Shown: positions 19,701 to 29,640 of the stretch, in pieces
Position numbering within the stretch: position 1 is the first letter of the stretch
How the letters are laid out: every line of letters starts with the position of its first letter
Translations under genes and position numbers: made by a program
The notes under the pieces: generated by a model
The model's database searches: none
What the model was told of the DNA's origin: nothing
The model's input: only the letters and a program-made list of their open reading frames with translations
DNA from: Prorocentrum cordatum
Taxonomy: Eukaryota; Sar; Dinophyceae; Prorocentrales; Prorocentraceae
NCBI GenBank assembly: GCA_963575745.1
Contig: CAUYUJ010018538.1
Span: forward strand, 518,388-582,387
DNA: 64,000 bases
Direction: 5' to 3'

Positions 19701-20690
19701 GCTCGCACCGCACTAAGCAGCATCTCCGCGTTGCCGAAAGCCAAACAGCGCTGGATCTTCCTCCAGGTGGCGGAAATCACGCCCGACCGCTCGGCCTCCG
19801 GTAAGTCCTGGCCGTAAGAGCGGATGAAGGCGACCAACTCGTCGGCTGGCCGGCCACCCGACTCCAAGACAGCCGGTGGTCTGTTGTGCAAGGATAGACA
19901 AGGGGGGGGCGAACTTGAACAAAAAGGAACTGTGGGATTCCTTTTCTTCATTGAAGTTGCCGTGCCTGGGCTGTGGGTTAGAAGTTTTCTGGATGCAGGC
20001 CACGGTATGTTGGGATGCCACTCGTGGTCTTCGTGCAAAAAATAGGCATGGGGTGAATGTGAAAAAAAACAAAAAATCTAAAATTCATTTTCTCGACTCA
20101 TGGGATCATGGGATCTCGATTTCCACGGTGGTTTCAGGGGCAGCCAAGAGGACACGAAGACGATCCAAGAGAGTACCAAGATAGCGTTAGAGAGTTCAAC
20201 AGCATTCCCGACAAATCTTTGCATGTGACCCCAAAGTCTTGATGGGGCTCGAGGAAGAGGATAGGGGGAGTAGGAGCCCCAACTTGAAAAAAAGGAAATC
20301 TCTGGAATTCCTTTTTTTTTTCAAGTTCCACGGTCTTTGAAGTCTCTTGGAGGCTTTCTGGGGGCCTGGAGAGCGTCTTGGGCCTTTCTTTGAAATTCTG
20401 GCGGTTTTTCGTGGTCGTCTTGGGGTGTCCTGGGCGTTTTGGGGGCTCCCCGGGAAGTCGGGAAGCAGGGTACCGCGAGCGTTCCGCAAATGTTCCGGGA
20501 AGGTGTGGGACCCCCAGGAGGAGGGGGCGCGCATCTGTTGAATTTGAAAAAAAGGAATCTTTTTGTTTGTTCAGATTCCTCGGTCTTGGTGCGTTGGAAG
20601 CTGCAAAACGTGAGAATGCGAAACAAGTCGACAACAAACCACTGACAATTCACGTTTTTACCATCTTCGGGCTCTTTCGGGACGGCTCTC
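19701..20690. repeat. Low-GC stretch with three related hairpins
   Basis: Hairpins of AACTTGAA(A/C)AAAAAGGAA...TTCCTTTT...TTCAAGTT type lie at about 19907-19963, 20280-20331 and 20533-20580, the last most diverged. A Composite-R core in reverse orientation follows at about 20585-20665. No ORF is convincing. Confidence 0.6.
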
Positions 20691-21060
20691 GAGACTCTCT
20701 TGGGCTGTTTTGGGGGCCTCGTCGGAGCTTCTTTGGGGGCCTCTCAAAGGGTCTGGGGTGTGTTGGGGGCCTCTGGGGGGTCCCAGAGTCCTCTCGGAGG
20801 TCTCGGGCGGCCTCCTGCTCCCGCTCTTGGGCTCATCTTGGGCCTGTTATGGGGTGGTCTGGAGCTGTCCGGGGCGCCTCTTCGGCAGTCTTTGGACCGT
20901 CTTGGACCGTCTTGGGGCCGTATTGGGGGCCTCTTGGGCGGTCTTGGGGGCCTCTTCGGCCGCCTTGGAACGTTGGAAGCATGAAATGGTGAGAAGGCCA
21001 AAAACCCTGAACAACAACCAAGACAATCAACGATTTCAGCTTCTCCGGGCGCTTTCGGGA
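20691..21060. repeat. Composite-R copies (reverse orientation)
   Basis: CTTGGGGGCCTC words (reverse of CCAAGAGGC) run to about 20975. Then comes a core in reverse orientation at 20960-21035 (GAACGTTGGAAGC, ACAATCAACGATTTCAGC). This makes two reverse-oriented cores about 400 bp apart. Confidence 0.65.
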
Positions 21061-21317
21061 GGCCTCTCGGAGCTCTCTTGAGGTCTCTTGGAGGCCTCCT
21101 GGGAGCCTGGAGAGCCGCCCGAAAGCTATCCTCGGTTGCTTGGGAGCGTCTTGGGCAATTCTTTTACGTTCTGGGGGTTTCTTGGGGGTCGTCCTGGGCT
21201 GTCTTTGGGCATTGCGGGGGCTCCCTGGGAGGCCGGGGAGCGCGGTACCGGGAGCGTACAGAAGATGTGAGTGAGGTGGATGACGCCCTGGGAGGGGGCC
21301 CGGCGTATTTGTTTCAC

Positions 21318-21350
21318 ACATATATATATATACATACATATATATACACA

Positions 21351-21411
<61 letters not shown>
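21318..21411. repeat. TA/TATG microsatellite, left flank of the DIRS element
   Basis: Nearly pure (TA)n, (TATG)n and (TACA)n ending exactly where repeat B2 of the DIRS-like element begins. The other side of the element is also CA/TA microsatellite, so the element probably inserted into it. Confidence 0.92.
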
Positions 21412-21413
<2 letters not shown>

Positions 21414-21552
21414 CAGCCTACTCCGCAACCCTCGCCAGACGGAACTTGTTCTATGTGAGGGCGGATGAGCTCGGCCTCAGTCTGAAGCTAGCGTAGCAGG
21501 CACGCCAACAAATCGAATATTCGAGAGGCCGGGGATCGCCCGCCACATTTCA
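21412..21552 (-). repeat. DIRS terminal repeat B2
   Basis: A 141-bp repeat beginning ATCAGCCTACTCCGCAACCC in plus-strand sense and ending CCGCCACATTTCA. It matches B1 at 21681-21821 except for about seven substitutions. Forms the 3' terminus of the element. Confidence 0.9.
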
Positions 21553-21601
21553 CCACAGAACGCTGAGAGAGTCGAACGGGGCAACGCAAGCAGACGGGGT
21601 T

Positions 21602-21680
21602 GGAGGGAGAGAAAAACTATAGAAGCGCAAACGCTTGGCGGCGATCGGGCTCCACAGATGATTCACGTTGGAGCACTCGC
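21602..21680 (-). repeat. DIRS internal repeat A2
   Basis: GAAGCGCAAACGCTTGGCGG and TCCACAGATGATTCACGT are shared with A1 at 27136-27214. A2 ends GCACTCGC and joins B1 without a gap, the circle-junction arrangement expected for split direct repeats. Confidence 0.9.
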
Positions 21681-21821
21681 ATCAGCCTACTCCGCAACCC
21701 TCGCCAGACGGAACTTTTTCCGTGTGAGGGCGGATGAGCTCGGCCTCAGTCTGAAGCTAGCGTAGCAGGCACGCCAACAAATCGAAGACTCGAGAGACTG
21801 GGGATCGCCCGCCACATTTCA
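21681..21821 (-). repeat. DIRS internal repeat B1
   Basis: The same 141 bp as B2, directly adjoining A2. The A2/B1 joint reproduces the fusion of the two element ends in the circular intermediate. Confidence 0.9.
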
Positions 21822-21871
21822 ACAACAAAAACACATACTGGAAGCGCACTCGATCCAGAAGTACAACTGGC

Positions 21872-22620
21872 CTACTGGCCGAAATTATATAAAGCGACGG
21901 CGCGTTTATTGGCAATGGCATCGGCGAAACAAGCACACATAACGTTACAGAGGCGACTCGGATACGGTTCGGCAATGCTAGCGAGGAACTTGTTGTCTTC
22001 CCTCCCACACAAAATCAAATGAGGCTTTCCTGTGCGAGTACATGTTCCTTCACATGAGCGACACCGTTTCTCGGCATTGCCTAAGTCTACAAAGAGGGTG
22101 AGAAACCTGGTCCTTTTTCTCCAGGGTTTGGCCCACTGGCAGAAATCGGTTACAAACTCTCTAGTCTCGGGCCAATGACGTATTTGGAGGAAGGGAGGAG
22201 CCGTGCAGAGGCGAGAGGAGTGGGGGTTCTCACAGACAATGGGAATCCGCAGATTTCTGCACAGCATAACTAGCGAGTGACAGAATTGCATCATGCGGTT
22301 ACCCTGCTCGACTTTGAGCTGGTCAATCGGGGCGAGATGCGGAAACCCCATCACATTTTCAGAGCTGCGGAGAGCTGGAGGGCCTGTGCCATCAGATCGT
22401 CGAGCCGACGACCAGCTCGCGCACAAGAGGCCAATCCACACTGCCCTCGCCAAGCCCGCCATCCACGAATGATCTTCTGGTTCCGTGCCGTCAGCAGATC
22501 GAACCGCTCGCCATGGGCGATGTCCCGCTCGAAGATAGGGATCCCCTTCAGGAAGTCCTGGCGGCGCCACGCTTGCGAGAAGGCGCCGCTGCCTGCGAAG
22601 AGCTCGAGCGCGACCCCCCG
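21872..22620 (-). pseudogene. DNA methyltransferase-like domain of the DIRS element
   Basis: Two frames together hold a C5-cytosine-methyltransferase-like order. LELFAGSGAFS (motif I, SAM binding) is at about 22565-22618, LLCASWSSARR (motif IV region, candidate catalytic Cys) at about 22394-22430, and VCENP (motif VI region) at about 22231-22250. A Cys-rich tail (CRSCEGTC) follows. The usual Pro before the motif IV Cys is absent here. A frameshift between about 22430 and 22560 separates motif I from the rest, so this copy is unlikely to make an active enzyme. Methyltransferase domains in DIRS elements, and cytosine methyltransferases in dinoflagellate retrotransposons, are known. The assignment to C5 rather than N6 chemistry is inferred from the motifs. 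Confidence 0.65.
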
Positions 22621-22649
22621 CCGTGCTCGCTGCGCACAGGCTGGGAGGT

Positions 22650-23312
22650 GCCGCGGAGGATCGCACCGAGGCCCTCGCGGCGCCGGCGCGCGTGCTGCAG
22701 CTGCGGCTCCGCGAGGCGATGCAGCACCCCGCTGATGCGGCCTCCCTTCTCGTAGCGCCTCATGTTGGCAGCGCTGAGCCATCTCCCGTGCTTCCGAGCG
22801 TCGGCGATCGGCCGCCTGCCGTTCGCCACCTCGTGGCTCGCCCCGCCGTGCCGCAGCTGGTACTGGCGCAGCGCTCCGAGCGGCGCGTGCTGCAGCGCCT
22901 CCACGGCCCTGCTGAAGACGTTGGCGTACTCGAGGTAGCTCATCGGGAACAGCTTGCTGCCTGCTGGGGCCAGGAGGTGGGCCCGCGCTGGGTTCAGGTC
23001 GTCGTGCTCCGTGTTGTCCAGCACCATGGCTTCGTCGAAGACTCCTGTCTTGCTGGGCTGCTCCGTCTCCTGGCGGTGCAGCGGGACGCTCCAGCGTCCC
23101 AGGCCGCCGACCTCCAGCGGCGGGGGCGGCGCCAGCTCCTCCCGCCATAGCGACAGCACGTCGCGCATCTCTGACGGCGTCCTGGGAAGCTGGGTCGCGG
23201 GAGCCCGGCCGTGCATCAACGACTTCAGAGCCAAGATGTGGTACGGCGCCCAGAAAATGACGATGAAGTGCTGATGTTGGCGCTGGTGGCGCGAAGATGC
23301 GAGATGGTTCAT
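22650..23312 (-). pseudogene. Tyrosine recombinase of the DIRS element
   Basis: The frame 22548-23312 carries the C-terminal catalytic part of a DIRS-type tyrosine recombinase. LRHGGAS (conserved Arg-His box) is near 22835-22870, KHGRW near 22774-22800, and RRYEK with the candidate nucleophilic Tyr near 22744-22768. It would cut and join the circular cDNA at the A/B junction. It follows RNase H in a different frame and precedes the methyltransferase in another, so at least two frameshifts are needed to read through. The catalytic block itself looks uninterrupted. Confidence 0.7.
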
Positions 23313-23865
23313 CAGCGGGATTCAGTTCACTCTTGATCCATCGCGCGCTCGGCATAACATTGGCCCCAAGACAGAGTGCACTCCACTGTCTACAGATTCG
23401 ATTCATCGGCGAGGATGACGATCCCCCTTTCGTCAACATCAGACAAATGCTCATCGCATCCACCAAGAAGAGAAGCTTTTGACCGAAAGATTGTTGGCGC
23501 CGCAACTGATGCTTTAAAGCCCACAGAACAGCTCGGGCCTCTAGCAGCGGCATGTGCTCGGACTTCCACCAGCGGCCAGCTGAGACGACTCTCCGCTCTC
23601 CTTTTATGAGCTCGGGGCTGATTTCCTGGAAATCTAACGATGGGGTGCTGGTGGCTGGCCATTGGCTGTCCTTCTCCTGCGAGCGAAGCTGACTTTGCTG
23701 AAAAGCTAACAGCGCAGGCGAGCGCGAGCGCCGTGCTCCTCGCTCTTAGAGAAGCGCCAGCGCTCGCTTGCGCGCCCGGCAGCTGCAATGAGCGCGACCC
23801 ACCGTTCCCCTTCAACCACTCCGCGACCCCGCGGCGAAGCGTCGCTGACACGCGCCGCGTCCGAC
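23300..23865 (-). pseudogene. RNase H domain of the DIRS element
   Basis: Ribonuclease H fold pieces: SDASPRGRGV (first Asp) near 23830, LLEARAVLWAL (Glu) at about 23515-23553, LVDAMS (Asp) near 23455-23470 and NPADEPSR near 23305-23331. A TAG stop just after RRDLGAG (about 23864) and a later stop after the first motif break the frame between RT and the rest of the domain. It would degrade the RNA strand during reverse transcription. Confidence 0.65.
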
Positions 23866-24785
23866 TACCCCGCCCCAAGGTCACGTCGCAGCAGAGGAAG
23901 TAGAGAGGGCGCCCGCAACAACTCCCTCCTGACAGCGTGCCAGAGCACCACCTCGCGCTCCCTGCGCTGGCTGATGAAGGCGCACACCGCGCCGCCGAAC
24001 ACGGCGAGAAACTCTCTCCTCAGGGGCCCCACGAACGCCAGGTGGCCAACGATGATCTCGGTGAGACGACCAGAGACTCGAAGTCGCCGTAGCACCTCGC
24101 GAATGCCCAGCCGCAGCCTCCAGAGGCGGAGGCGGCTGGGGCCCGCCAGACTATCATCAGTGGCGAACTCCCAGCCGAGCGACTGGCCTCCCTGGCTGAC
24201 CTCCACGCCGTGGGTAGGGGGCCCCTTCGAGCGGAACAGGGCGTTCACTCGGCGGGCCGCCGACGCGACGGGCTCCTCCAGGTTAGAGTAGGCCGCGAAG
24301 TTGCCCACGTACTCAGCGTGTACCATCGGCCGCATGCTGGGCACCTCCATCCCATCAACCATCATGTTGCTCGCCGAGATTCCCTCGAGCTTGGTCACCA
24401 TCGCGACGAGAATGATCTGGCATGCCATGGGGGCCTGGTTCCAGCCCATGGGCGCCGCCTTCAGGCACGGGTAGACCATGCTGTCGACGCCGATCGCATC
24501 GTCGGGCACGGCGGCGACGCCGGCATCCTGAGCCCGAGCGCGAGGGAGAGCGAAGCACCCGCTGAACTCTGTCGGCATCTCCAGCGTGCAGAAGCAGTTC
24601 ACGATGTCGACGCCTCCAAGCCAGATCGGGGGCCCAGCGTCCACCTCGAGCATCGCGAAGCTCTGGCCCGTCGCCAGCTTCAAGTCGGGCGGGTCTGCGA
24701 AGTGTGCGTTGGCCCACCTGGCATCTATGATCATTCTCTGCGCGCCGTCCTTCTCGTGAACGGCGAAGACGCTCGCGTCTTCCAT
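23865..24785 (-). pseudogene. Reverse transcriptase of the DIRS element
   Basis: The fingers/palm signature RMIIDARWAN is near 24708-24740, the palm A region GGVDIVNCFCTLEMP follows, and then the box AEYVGNF at about 24297-24326. In active DIRS-group enzymes the catalytic box has Asp after the YV/YX pair (YVDN or YVDD); here Gly replaces it. After the palm comes SLGWEF, then a helical connection to RNase H. The upstream segment lies in another frame. Both the lost Asp and the frame breaks suggest an inactive copy. Confidence 0.75.
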
Positions 24786-24855
24786 GCGGTGCTTCCTGTG
24801 CTAGATGAGCCCGCGCGCCTCAGGCCGCTTCGCCAACTTGCAGCGCTGGCGGCGA

Positions 24856-25464
24856 TTACGAAGGCGCTGATCTGTAACAAACTGTTCGGACTCCCGAATC
24901 AAACTTGCGCTGCTCCGCCTCCTCTTTTGGCAGGAGCTTCTCCTTCAATATCCTTGCGACTTCCGCGCCAGCTGCTCCATCCAGCTCCGACAGAGGCACC
25001 GCGCGATGACCTCGTTCTGGCAGCGCAGGCCGATCAACATCAAAGCTGGCCAGGGTGGCGGGCTCACCGTCATATCCCCGGCAGGCCAGAAGCGCTCGCA
25101 AAGCTTCGTGGCCAGTGAGCCCTGGAGGAAGGCGACCGACCTCCTGGGCGCGCGAGAGTAGGCGGTCGAGCACCAGACGCTGTCCTCCAGTAGTCGACGA
25201 TCCACGCCCGCCGCAGCTGCGCGGCCCAGCACTCATCTCATTGAGCGACCTCACCATGTCACTGGCCCAGTTCAACTCGCGCTGGTGGGCGTGGAGGCGT
25301 TGACGGGATCGACGAGACAGCGTCGGGCGGCAGATCGACGAAAACTCGGCAGCCCCCTCGGAAACATCAGGTAGAGGGGACAGGTCGCGCTGCCTGCTGC
25401 CCCCGTTGAGCTGGCCAAAACTGCGAGCATCCTCGGCGTCGGCGGCCACCTTCGCCAGAGGCAC
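24856..25464 (-). pseudogene. DIRS polyprotein segment upstream of RT
   Basis: A 202-codon frame with charged, helix-prone sequence (ILKEKLLPKEEAEQRKF near its end) that sits between the gag-like region and RT in another phase. I do not recognise a domain. Its position matches the linker before RT in DIRS-type pol proteins. Frameshifts on both sides. Confidence 0.45.
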
Positions 25465-25547
25465 TCAGGGGGCAAGGAAGGCGGCCATGCCTCCCTGCCG
25501 AGGCGCCCGACCAAGCGGCAGCCTGGTCGGGCAGTCTCCTCGTGGGG

Positions 25548-26851
25548 CTACTTGAGGGCCGCGGCCCGCTCCTCGCGGGCCTTGCGGACCTGTTCGAGCA
25601 CGCTGGCGTCGCGCTCCACCTCCTTCGACGCGTAGTCGAGGAGCTCGGGCGCCACCATGATGTCCCCGAGCTCCTTGTGTCCTCCCATGAAGATCAGGGA
25701 CTCGTCGTGCAGTCCCACGCGCATCAGGCCGCCGCGGCCCTTGTCCTTCTTGTCGGCGTCCGACCCGTCGACCTCCGCCCTGCCACCGCCGCCCATCTCC
25801 GAGTAGCTGTACTCGATGAGTTTCGCCTTCCTGAGCATGAGCTCGAAGGCCCCCAGATTCACGATGTCGAGTCCGTCGTGCGTGAGCGCGAGATCGATCG
25901 CTTGCATGATCATGTAGTGCTCGCAAACGCCCCAGAAGTCCGCCTTCAACGACTGCGTGTGCACCCAGAAACGATGATGATCTATCGCTCCGCCACTGCG
26001 GCGGTTGACGAAGCGAAGGCACCATGCCGCAGTGCGAGGTCATGGAACAGGGAAATCCGTGAAACTCACCTCTTTTACTGCCTCCGCGGCGGTACGGAAC
26101 AGGGTCTTCACTCTCTGACCTCCAATTGTGTGGATGTCCATCAACCGAACATCGCCAGCCGCCTCGGCACCAGCAAACTCGATCTCCTGGCCAGGAGCCA
26201 CAAAGGCGAGCAGGATCCACTCGGCGGGCGCCCCCTGCGGCTGCATCGCGCGGACCCCCTGCACGATGGCCTGCGGCGAGAGGGCGGCCACGTCGCCGCG
26301 CTGCAGGCCCGCCCTCGACTCCACCGCCAGCCAGCTCCCCGCTCCTGCCGGCAACCCTCCGCCCACAGCGGGCGCACCAGCCCCAGCGCCAGCCGCAGCC
26401 GTCGCGGCCGCGGGAGGGGCCGCCAGGACGGACGGACGATGTCGGGCAGCGCGGCAATCGTCTTGCGGAGGCGCGCGGCATGAGCGGACCCCTCCGTTGC
26501 CCAGCGGGCCAGCTCTGCCGCCGTCGGCTCAGCCGCGAAGCGGTCGCAAAGCCTCCACGTGACGCCGGGCGGAGGAGGCCAGCGCGCCGAGGCGAACCGA
26601 AGCCCCGCGATGTCCTCGCTCGAAGGCTCCAACTCCTCGTCGTAAACCTGCCCGTCGGGCGTGACCACCACACATCTAGTCGCCGATGACGCCAGCACCC
26701 CGAACAGCAGGCGCTGGTGCCATAGGGCCCCTGGAGTCGCGTACCATACGAAGACCCAGGCCGTCGGCCTCGCTGCTGCCGCCGGCGCCAGCCCAGGCGG
26801 AGGCCCCAGTGGCAGGGCGGGCGGCGCCGCTCCACCTCCAGCGGCTGCCAT
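25548..26851 (-). pseudogene. Gag-like region of the DIRS element
   Basis: Three overlapping frames (26141-26851, 26040-26366, 25548-25964) give protein-like sequence with no zinc knuckle. The first has VFVWYATPGALWHQRLLFGV and VVVTPDGQVYDEELEP; the middle one ILLAFVAPGQEIEFAGAEA; the last a helical segment from MHTQSLKADFWGV to REERAAALK. The order is collinear with an intact ORF broken by at least two frameshifts. No known family recognised; a capsid/gag role is inferred from position only. Confidence 0.45.
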
Positions 26852-27116
26852 GGCACAAGCAGCTGAGCGCCACGATGACCACGCTCACGCCGCTGAGGAA
26901 CCCGCCCCAGGCCCACAGGCGACCGCTCGCCGCGGCGGCCTCCGCGTCGCCCGCGGGGCAGTTCGCCTCTGGCAGCGGTGGCGCCCCGGGGCACGCTGGC
27001 ACCACGGGGCAAGGAGGGCAGGCGGGGCACGACCGCACCGCAGGGCAGCTCCCCACTATCGCAGCAGTGCCGAGGAAGCGTACAACCTCGTAGGCCAGGT
27101 TGAGGCCGAAGTCCAT
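26676..27116 (-). CDS. ORF1 N-terminal part: Cys-Pro-rich segment plus hydrophobic helix
   Basis: The first ATG after repeat A1 is at 27116 (MDFGLNLAYEVVRFLG). The frame then shows SCPAVRSCPACPPCPVVPAC, followed about 30 residues later by a hydrophobic stretch, GGFLSGVSVVIVALSCLC, that could cross a membrane. After that the phase drifts into GC-rich sequence overlapping the gag-like frame, so the true 3' boundary is unclear. Function unknown. Confidence 0.4.
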   Translation of the reverse strand: MDFGLNLAYEVVRFLGTAAIVGSCPAVRSCPACPPCPVVPACPGAPPLPEANCPAGDAEAAAASGRLWAWGGFLSGVSVVIVALSCLCHGSRWRWSGAARPATGASAWAGAGGSSEADGLGLRMVRDSRGPMAPAPAVRGAGVIGD

Positions 27117-27135
27117 GCCCACTGGGCCATCGCTT

Positions 27136-27214
27136 TGAGCCCAGAGAAGACTATTGAAGCGCAAACGCTTGGCGGCGATCGGACTCCACAGATGATTCAC
27201 GTGCGAGCACTCTC
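27136..27214 (-). repeat. DIRS terminal repeat A1
   Basis: Shares GAAGCGCAAACGCTTGGCGG and CCACAGATGATTCACGT with A2 and ends GCACTCTC at the junction with a CA/TA microsatellite. Forms the 5' terminus of the element on the minus strand. Confidence 0.88.
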
Positions 27215-27224
27215 ACACACACAC

Positions 27225-27270
<46 letters not shown>

Positions 27271-27700
27271 TATCCATCCTCGTCTCTCTCTCTCTCTCGG
27301 TCGCTCTCTCTCCTGCTCCACTTCCTCATCTTCCTCCTACTCCAGAGCAGCCAGTATCATACGACTCAGTATCGACTTTGCCAGGCCATTCCAGTTCATA
27401 CAGTAGCCAACGAAGCCAGACTGCACAGCACATGACCAGACCAAACCAGACAAGGCAGGGCCAGAACAGAGCATACAGAGGAGAAGGAGGGGAGGACACG
27501 AAGATCACGTAGCTGGCAACCTCCAACTCCTCCTCCTCCTCCTCCTCCTCCTCCTCCTCCTCCTCCTCCTCCTCCAATCCGCGTCCTCTTCCTCTCCGTC
27601 TCTCCAACTCGACCAATCCCCTGAACCCCGGGTTCAATATCTTCCTCCTCCTCCTCCTCCTCCTCTTCATTCTTTCCCTCCTGCTCAGCCTCCTGCACCT
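27215..27700. repeat. CA/TA, CT and CTC microsatellites
   Basis: (CA)n then (TA)n to about 27267, (CT)n at about 27280-27312, (CTC)n at about 27521-27576 and 27640-27668. The TA tract is the right flank of the DIRS insertion. Confidence 0.88.
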
Positions 27701-28212
27701 CTCGTACCCCTCAACGTGCCACCTGTTCGGTGCAGTTGGTTTCTCCAGTTCCACCCCCCTCTCATGCATATTTGCGGCATTCCACGGAGCACGAGGAAAA
27801 GAGTAGTGACAGAGAAGGGATTGGGAAAGATGAGAGACAGTGAAGCTCTACAGGAGGCCTGAGAGAGGCATCCCACGAGACACCCGGATTCGCCCAGGGG
27901 GCTCCTGACCCAAGGCGCAACTTCCACGATCGCCTCAAACAGTCGGCGGAATGGCTTCGGAAAGATCGAGGCTCGGGAAAGGATGAGGATTAGGACCAGG
28001 CCATGGTCAAGCCACTTGATGAACTACGATTCCGAGACAGGAAAAAATCGGCAGGACGAGGACCGGCACAACAAGGCGGAGCGGCGCCTTCCCCCCCCCC
28101 GCACGCCGACGGACCTCCGAAGAGCACGGCCCGGCTTCCTCCCTCGAGGACGGGGCGCGGCACTGGACAGCGGGCGCGCGAGCTGGAGCCGCCCGCGGAG
28201 CGTCCCTGATGC
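27701..28212. other. No gene seen; unique sequence
   Basis: No recognised repeat or motif. Confidence 0.35.
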
Positions 28213-28344
28213 AGGTCCCAGGAGCATACCACCACCACCACGTCGAGTCCCCCTCCCTCCACCACCCTCTTCTTCCTCTCCTCTATCCTGGGGGAGGGAG
28301 GGGGGGAGGGAGATGGTAGTGGTGGTGTATATGTTTGGGCCCCA
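28213..28344. repeat. Foldback element, possible diverged TIR-7 member
   Basis: GGTCCCAGGAGCATACCACC at the left is answered by GGTGGTGTATATGTTTGGGC at the right. Between them are CCCTCCCTCC/GGGAGGGAGG tracts. The layout resembles the TIR-7 copies at 42926-43066 and 59617-59791. Confidence 0.45.
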
Positions 28345-28468
28345 TCACTAAGTCCAACGGGCAAAAAACTCCGATCCGAAACAAGTCCCAGGACTTCCCC
28401 TCGGACAACCTGGACAACCCGTGCTGATTCATGCCGACGAGACGACCTGCCGCCCAAAAATCCACCGT

Positions 28469-28575
28469 TTCAGGTTCCGGAACCACCTGGAACCGTTCCG
28501 GGGTGATTCTGGAAGCTTGACACTGACCGTTTCAGGTTCCAGAATCACCCTGGAACCGTTCCGAAGTGAAAACCC
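28469..28575. repeat. Palindromic CGTTTCAGGTTCC repeats
   Basis: CCGTTTCAGGTTCC occurs twice here beside TGGAACCGTTCCGGGGTG and GGTGATTCTGGAA. A cleaner palindrome of the same words lies at 41029-41092, on the far side of the 190-bp arrays. Confidence 0.6.
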
Positions 28576-28625
28576 ATCTGGACACATTTCGAGCTCCTCC
28601 CAGAAGGCTTCTCTCAGCTCCTTAA

Positions 28626-28978
28626 TGGGCTCCTCACAGAAGCCCTTATTGGGCTCCGTGCAGAAGCCCTGGGCTCTTACAGAAGCCCTTATTGGGCTCC
28701 TTGCAGAAGCCCTTATTGGGCTCCGTGCAGAAGCCCTTATTGGGCTCCTTACAGAAGCCCTTGTTGGGCTCCTTGCAGAAGCCCTATTGGGCTCCTTACA
28801 GAAGCCCTTATTGGGCTCCTTACAGAAGCCCTCAGTGGGCTCCTTACAGAAGCCCTCGCTGGGCTCCTCACAGAAGCCCTCGCTGGGCTCCTTACAGAAG
28901 CCCTCACTGGGCTCCTTGCAGAAGCCCTCACTGTGCTCCTTACAGAAGCCCTGATTGGGCTCCTTACAGAAGCCCCCA
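28626..28978. repeat. 24-bp tandem repeat, about 15 copies
   Basis: The unit is TGGGCTCCTTACAGAAGCCC plus four variable bases. It keeps an open frame (8-residue unit LLGSLQKP) only because 24 is a multiple of three. No start or context supports a protein. It immediately precedes the 190-bp repeat array. Confidence 0.9.
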
Positions 28979-28984
28979 AGAAAG

Positions 28985-29640
28985 CCGTTTTGCGTTGGGA
29001 GGGGTTCCAAATGGCTTTCTCCCTGGAAAGGTTCCGGGGTGAAAATCCATCTGGGACCTGCCGACGCTGCGCGGGAGGGCCCAGCCGCGAAAAACAAGCT
29101 CCCCAATTAGAGATTTCATTTGGAAAGTTGCCATTTTGGGAGCTCGGGTACACCCCCCCCCATCCCCGACAGAGCCGTTTTGCGTTGGGAGAGGGTCCCA
29201 AATTAATTTTCACCCTGGAGCGGTTCCGAAGTGAAAATCCATCTCTGGGACCTCCCGACGCTGCGCGGGAGGGCCCAGCCGCGAAAAACAAGCTCCCCAA
29301 TAAGAGATTTCATTTGGAAACTTGCAATTTTGGGAACTCGGGTATACCCACTTATCCCCGACAGAACCGTTTTGCGTTGGGAGAGGGTCCCAGATGGATT
29401 TTCACCCTGGAACGGTTCCGGGGTGAAAATCCATCTGGGACCTCCCGACGCTGCGCGGGAGGGCCCAGCCGCGAAAAACAAGCTCCCCAATCAGACATTT
29501 CATTTGGAAAATTGCCTTTTTGAGAGCTCGGGTACCCCCCCCCCATCTCCGACAGAGCCGTTTTGCGTTGGGAGAGGTCCCAAATGGATTTTCACCCTGG
29601 AACGGTTCCGGGCTGAAAATCTCACCAGCCGTTTGGGCGT
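28985..29640. repeat. ~190-bp hairpin repeat, array L1 (4 units)
   Basis: Units begin at CCGTTTTGCGTTGGGAGAGG near 28985, 29175, 29367 and 29558 (spacing 190-192). Each holds a hairpin of GATTTTCACCCTGGAAC with GGTTCCGGGGTGAAAATC, a second GC hairpin (CTCCCGACGCTGCGCGGGAG), then AAAAACAAGCTCCCC and TTTGGGAGCTCGGGTA. Ends abruptly at about 29640. Confidence 0.9.

Larger units (their letters stand above)
21412..27214 (-). mobile_element. DIRS-like tyrosine-recombinase retrotransposon, decayed
   Basis: A 5.8-kb element read on the minus strand: A1, gag-like ORF1, RT, RNase H, tyrosine recombinase, DNA methyltransferase-like domain, B1, A2, B2. The split direct repeat layout (A1...B1-A2-B2) is diagnostic of PAT/Ngaro-type DIRS elements, which integrate a circular cDNA by recombinase rather than integrase and leave no target duplication. 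None is visible. Both ends abut TA/CA microsatellite. Reading frames are interrupted by several frameshifts and stops, so this copy looks non-autonomous. B1 and B2 differ at only a handful of about 141 positions, arguing against a very old insertion. Confidence 0.88.

Noticed and set aside
28621-28978. Short regular repeats that might suggest a CRISPR array
   Set aside because: The 24-bp units are contiguous with no unique spacers and no cas genes, and the genome context is eukaryotic.
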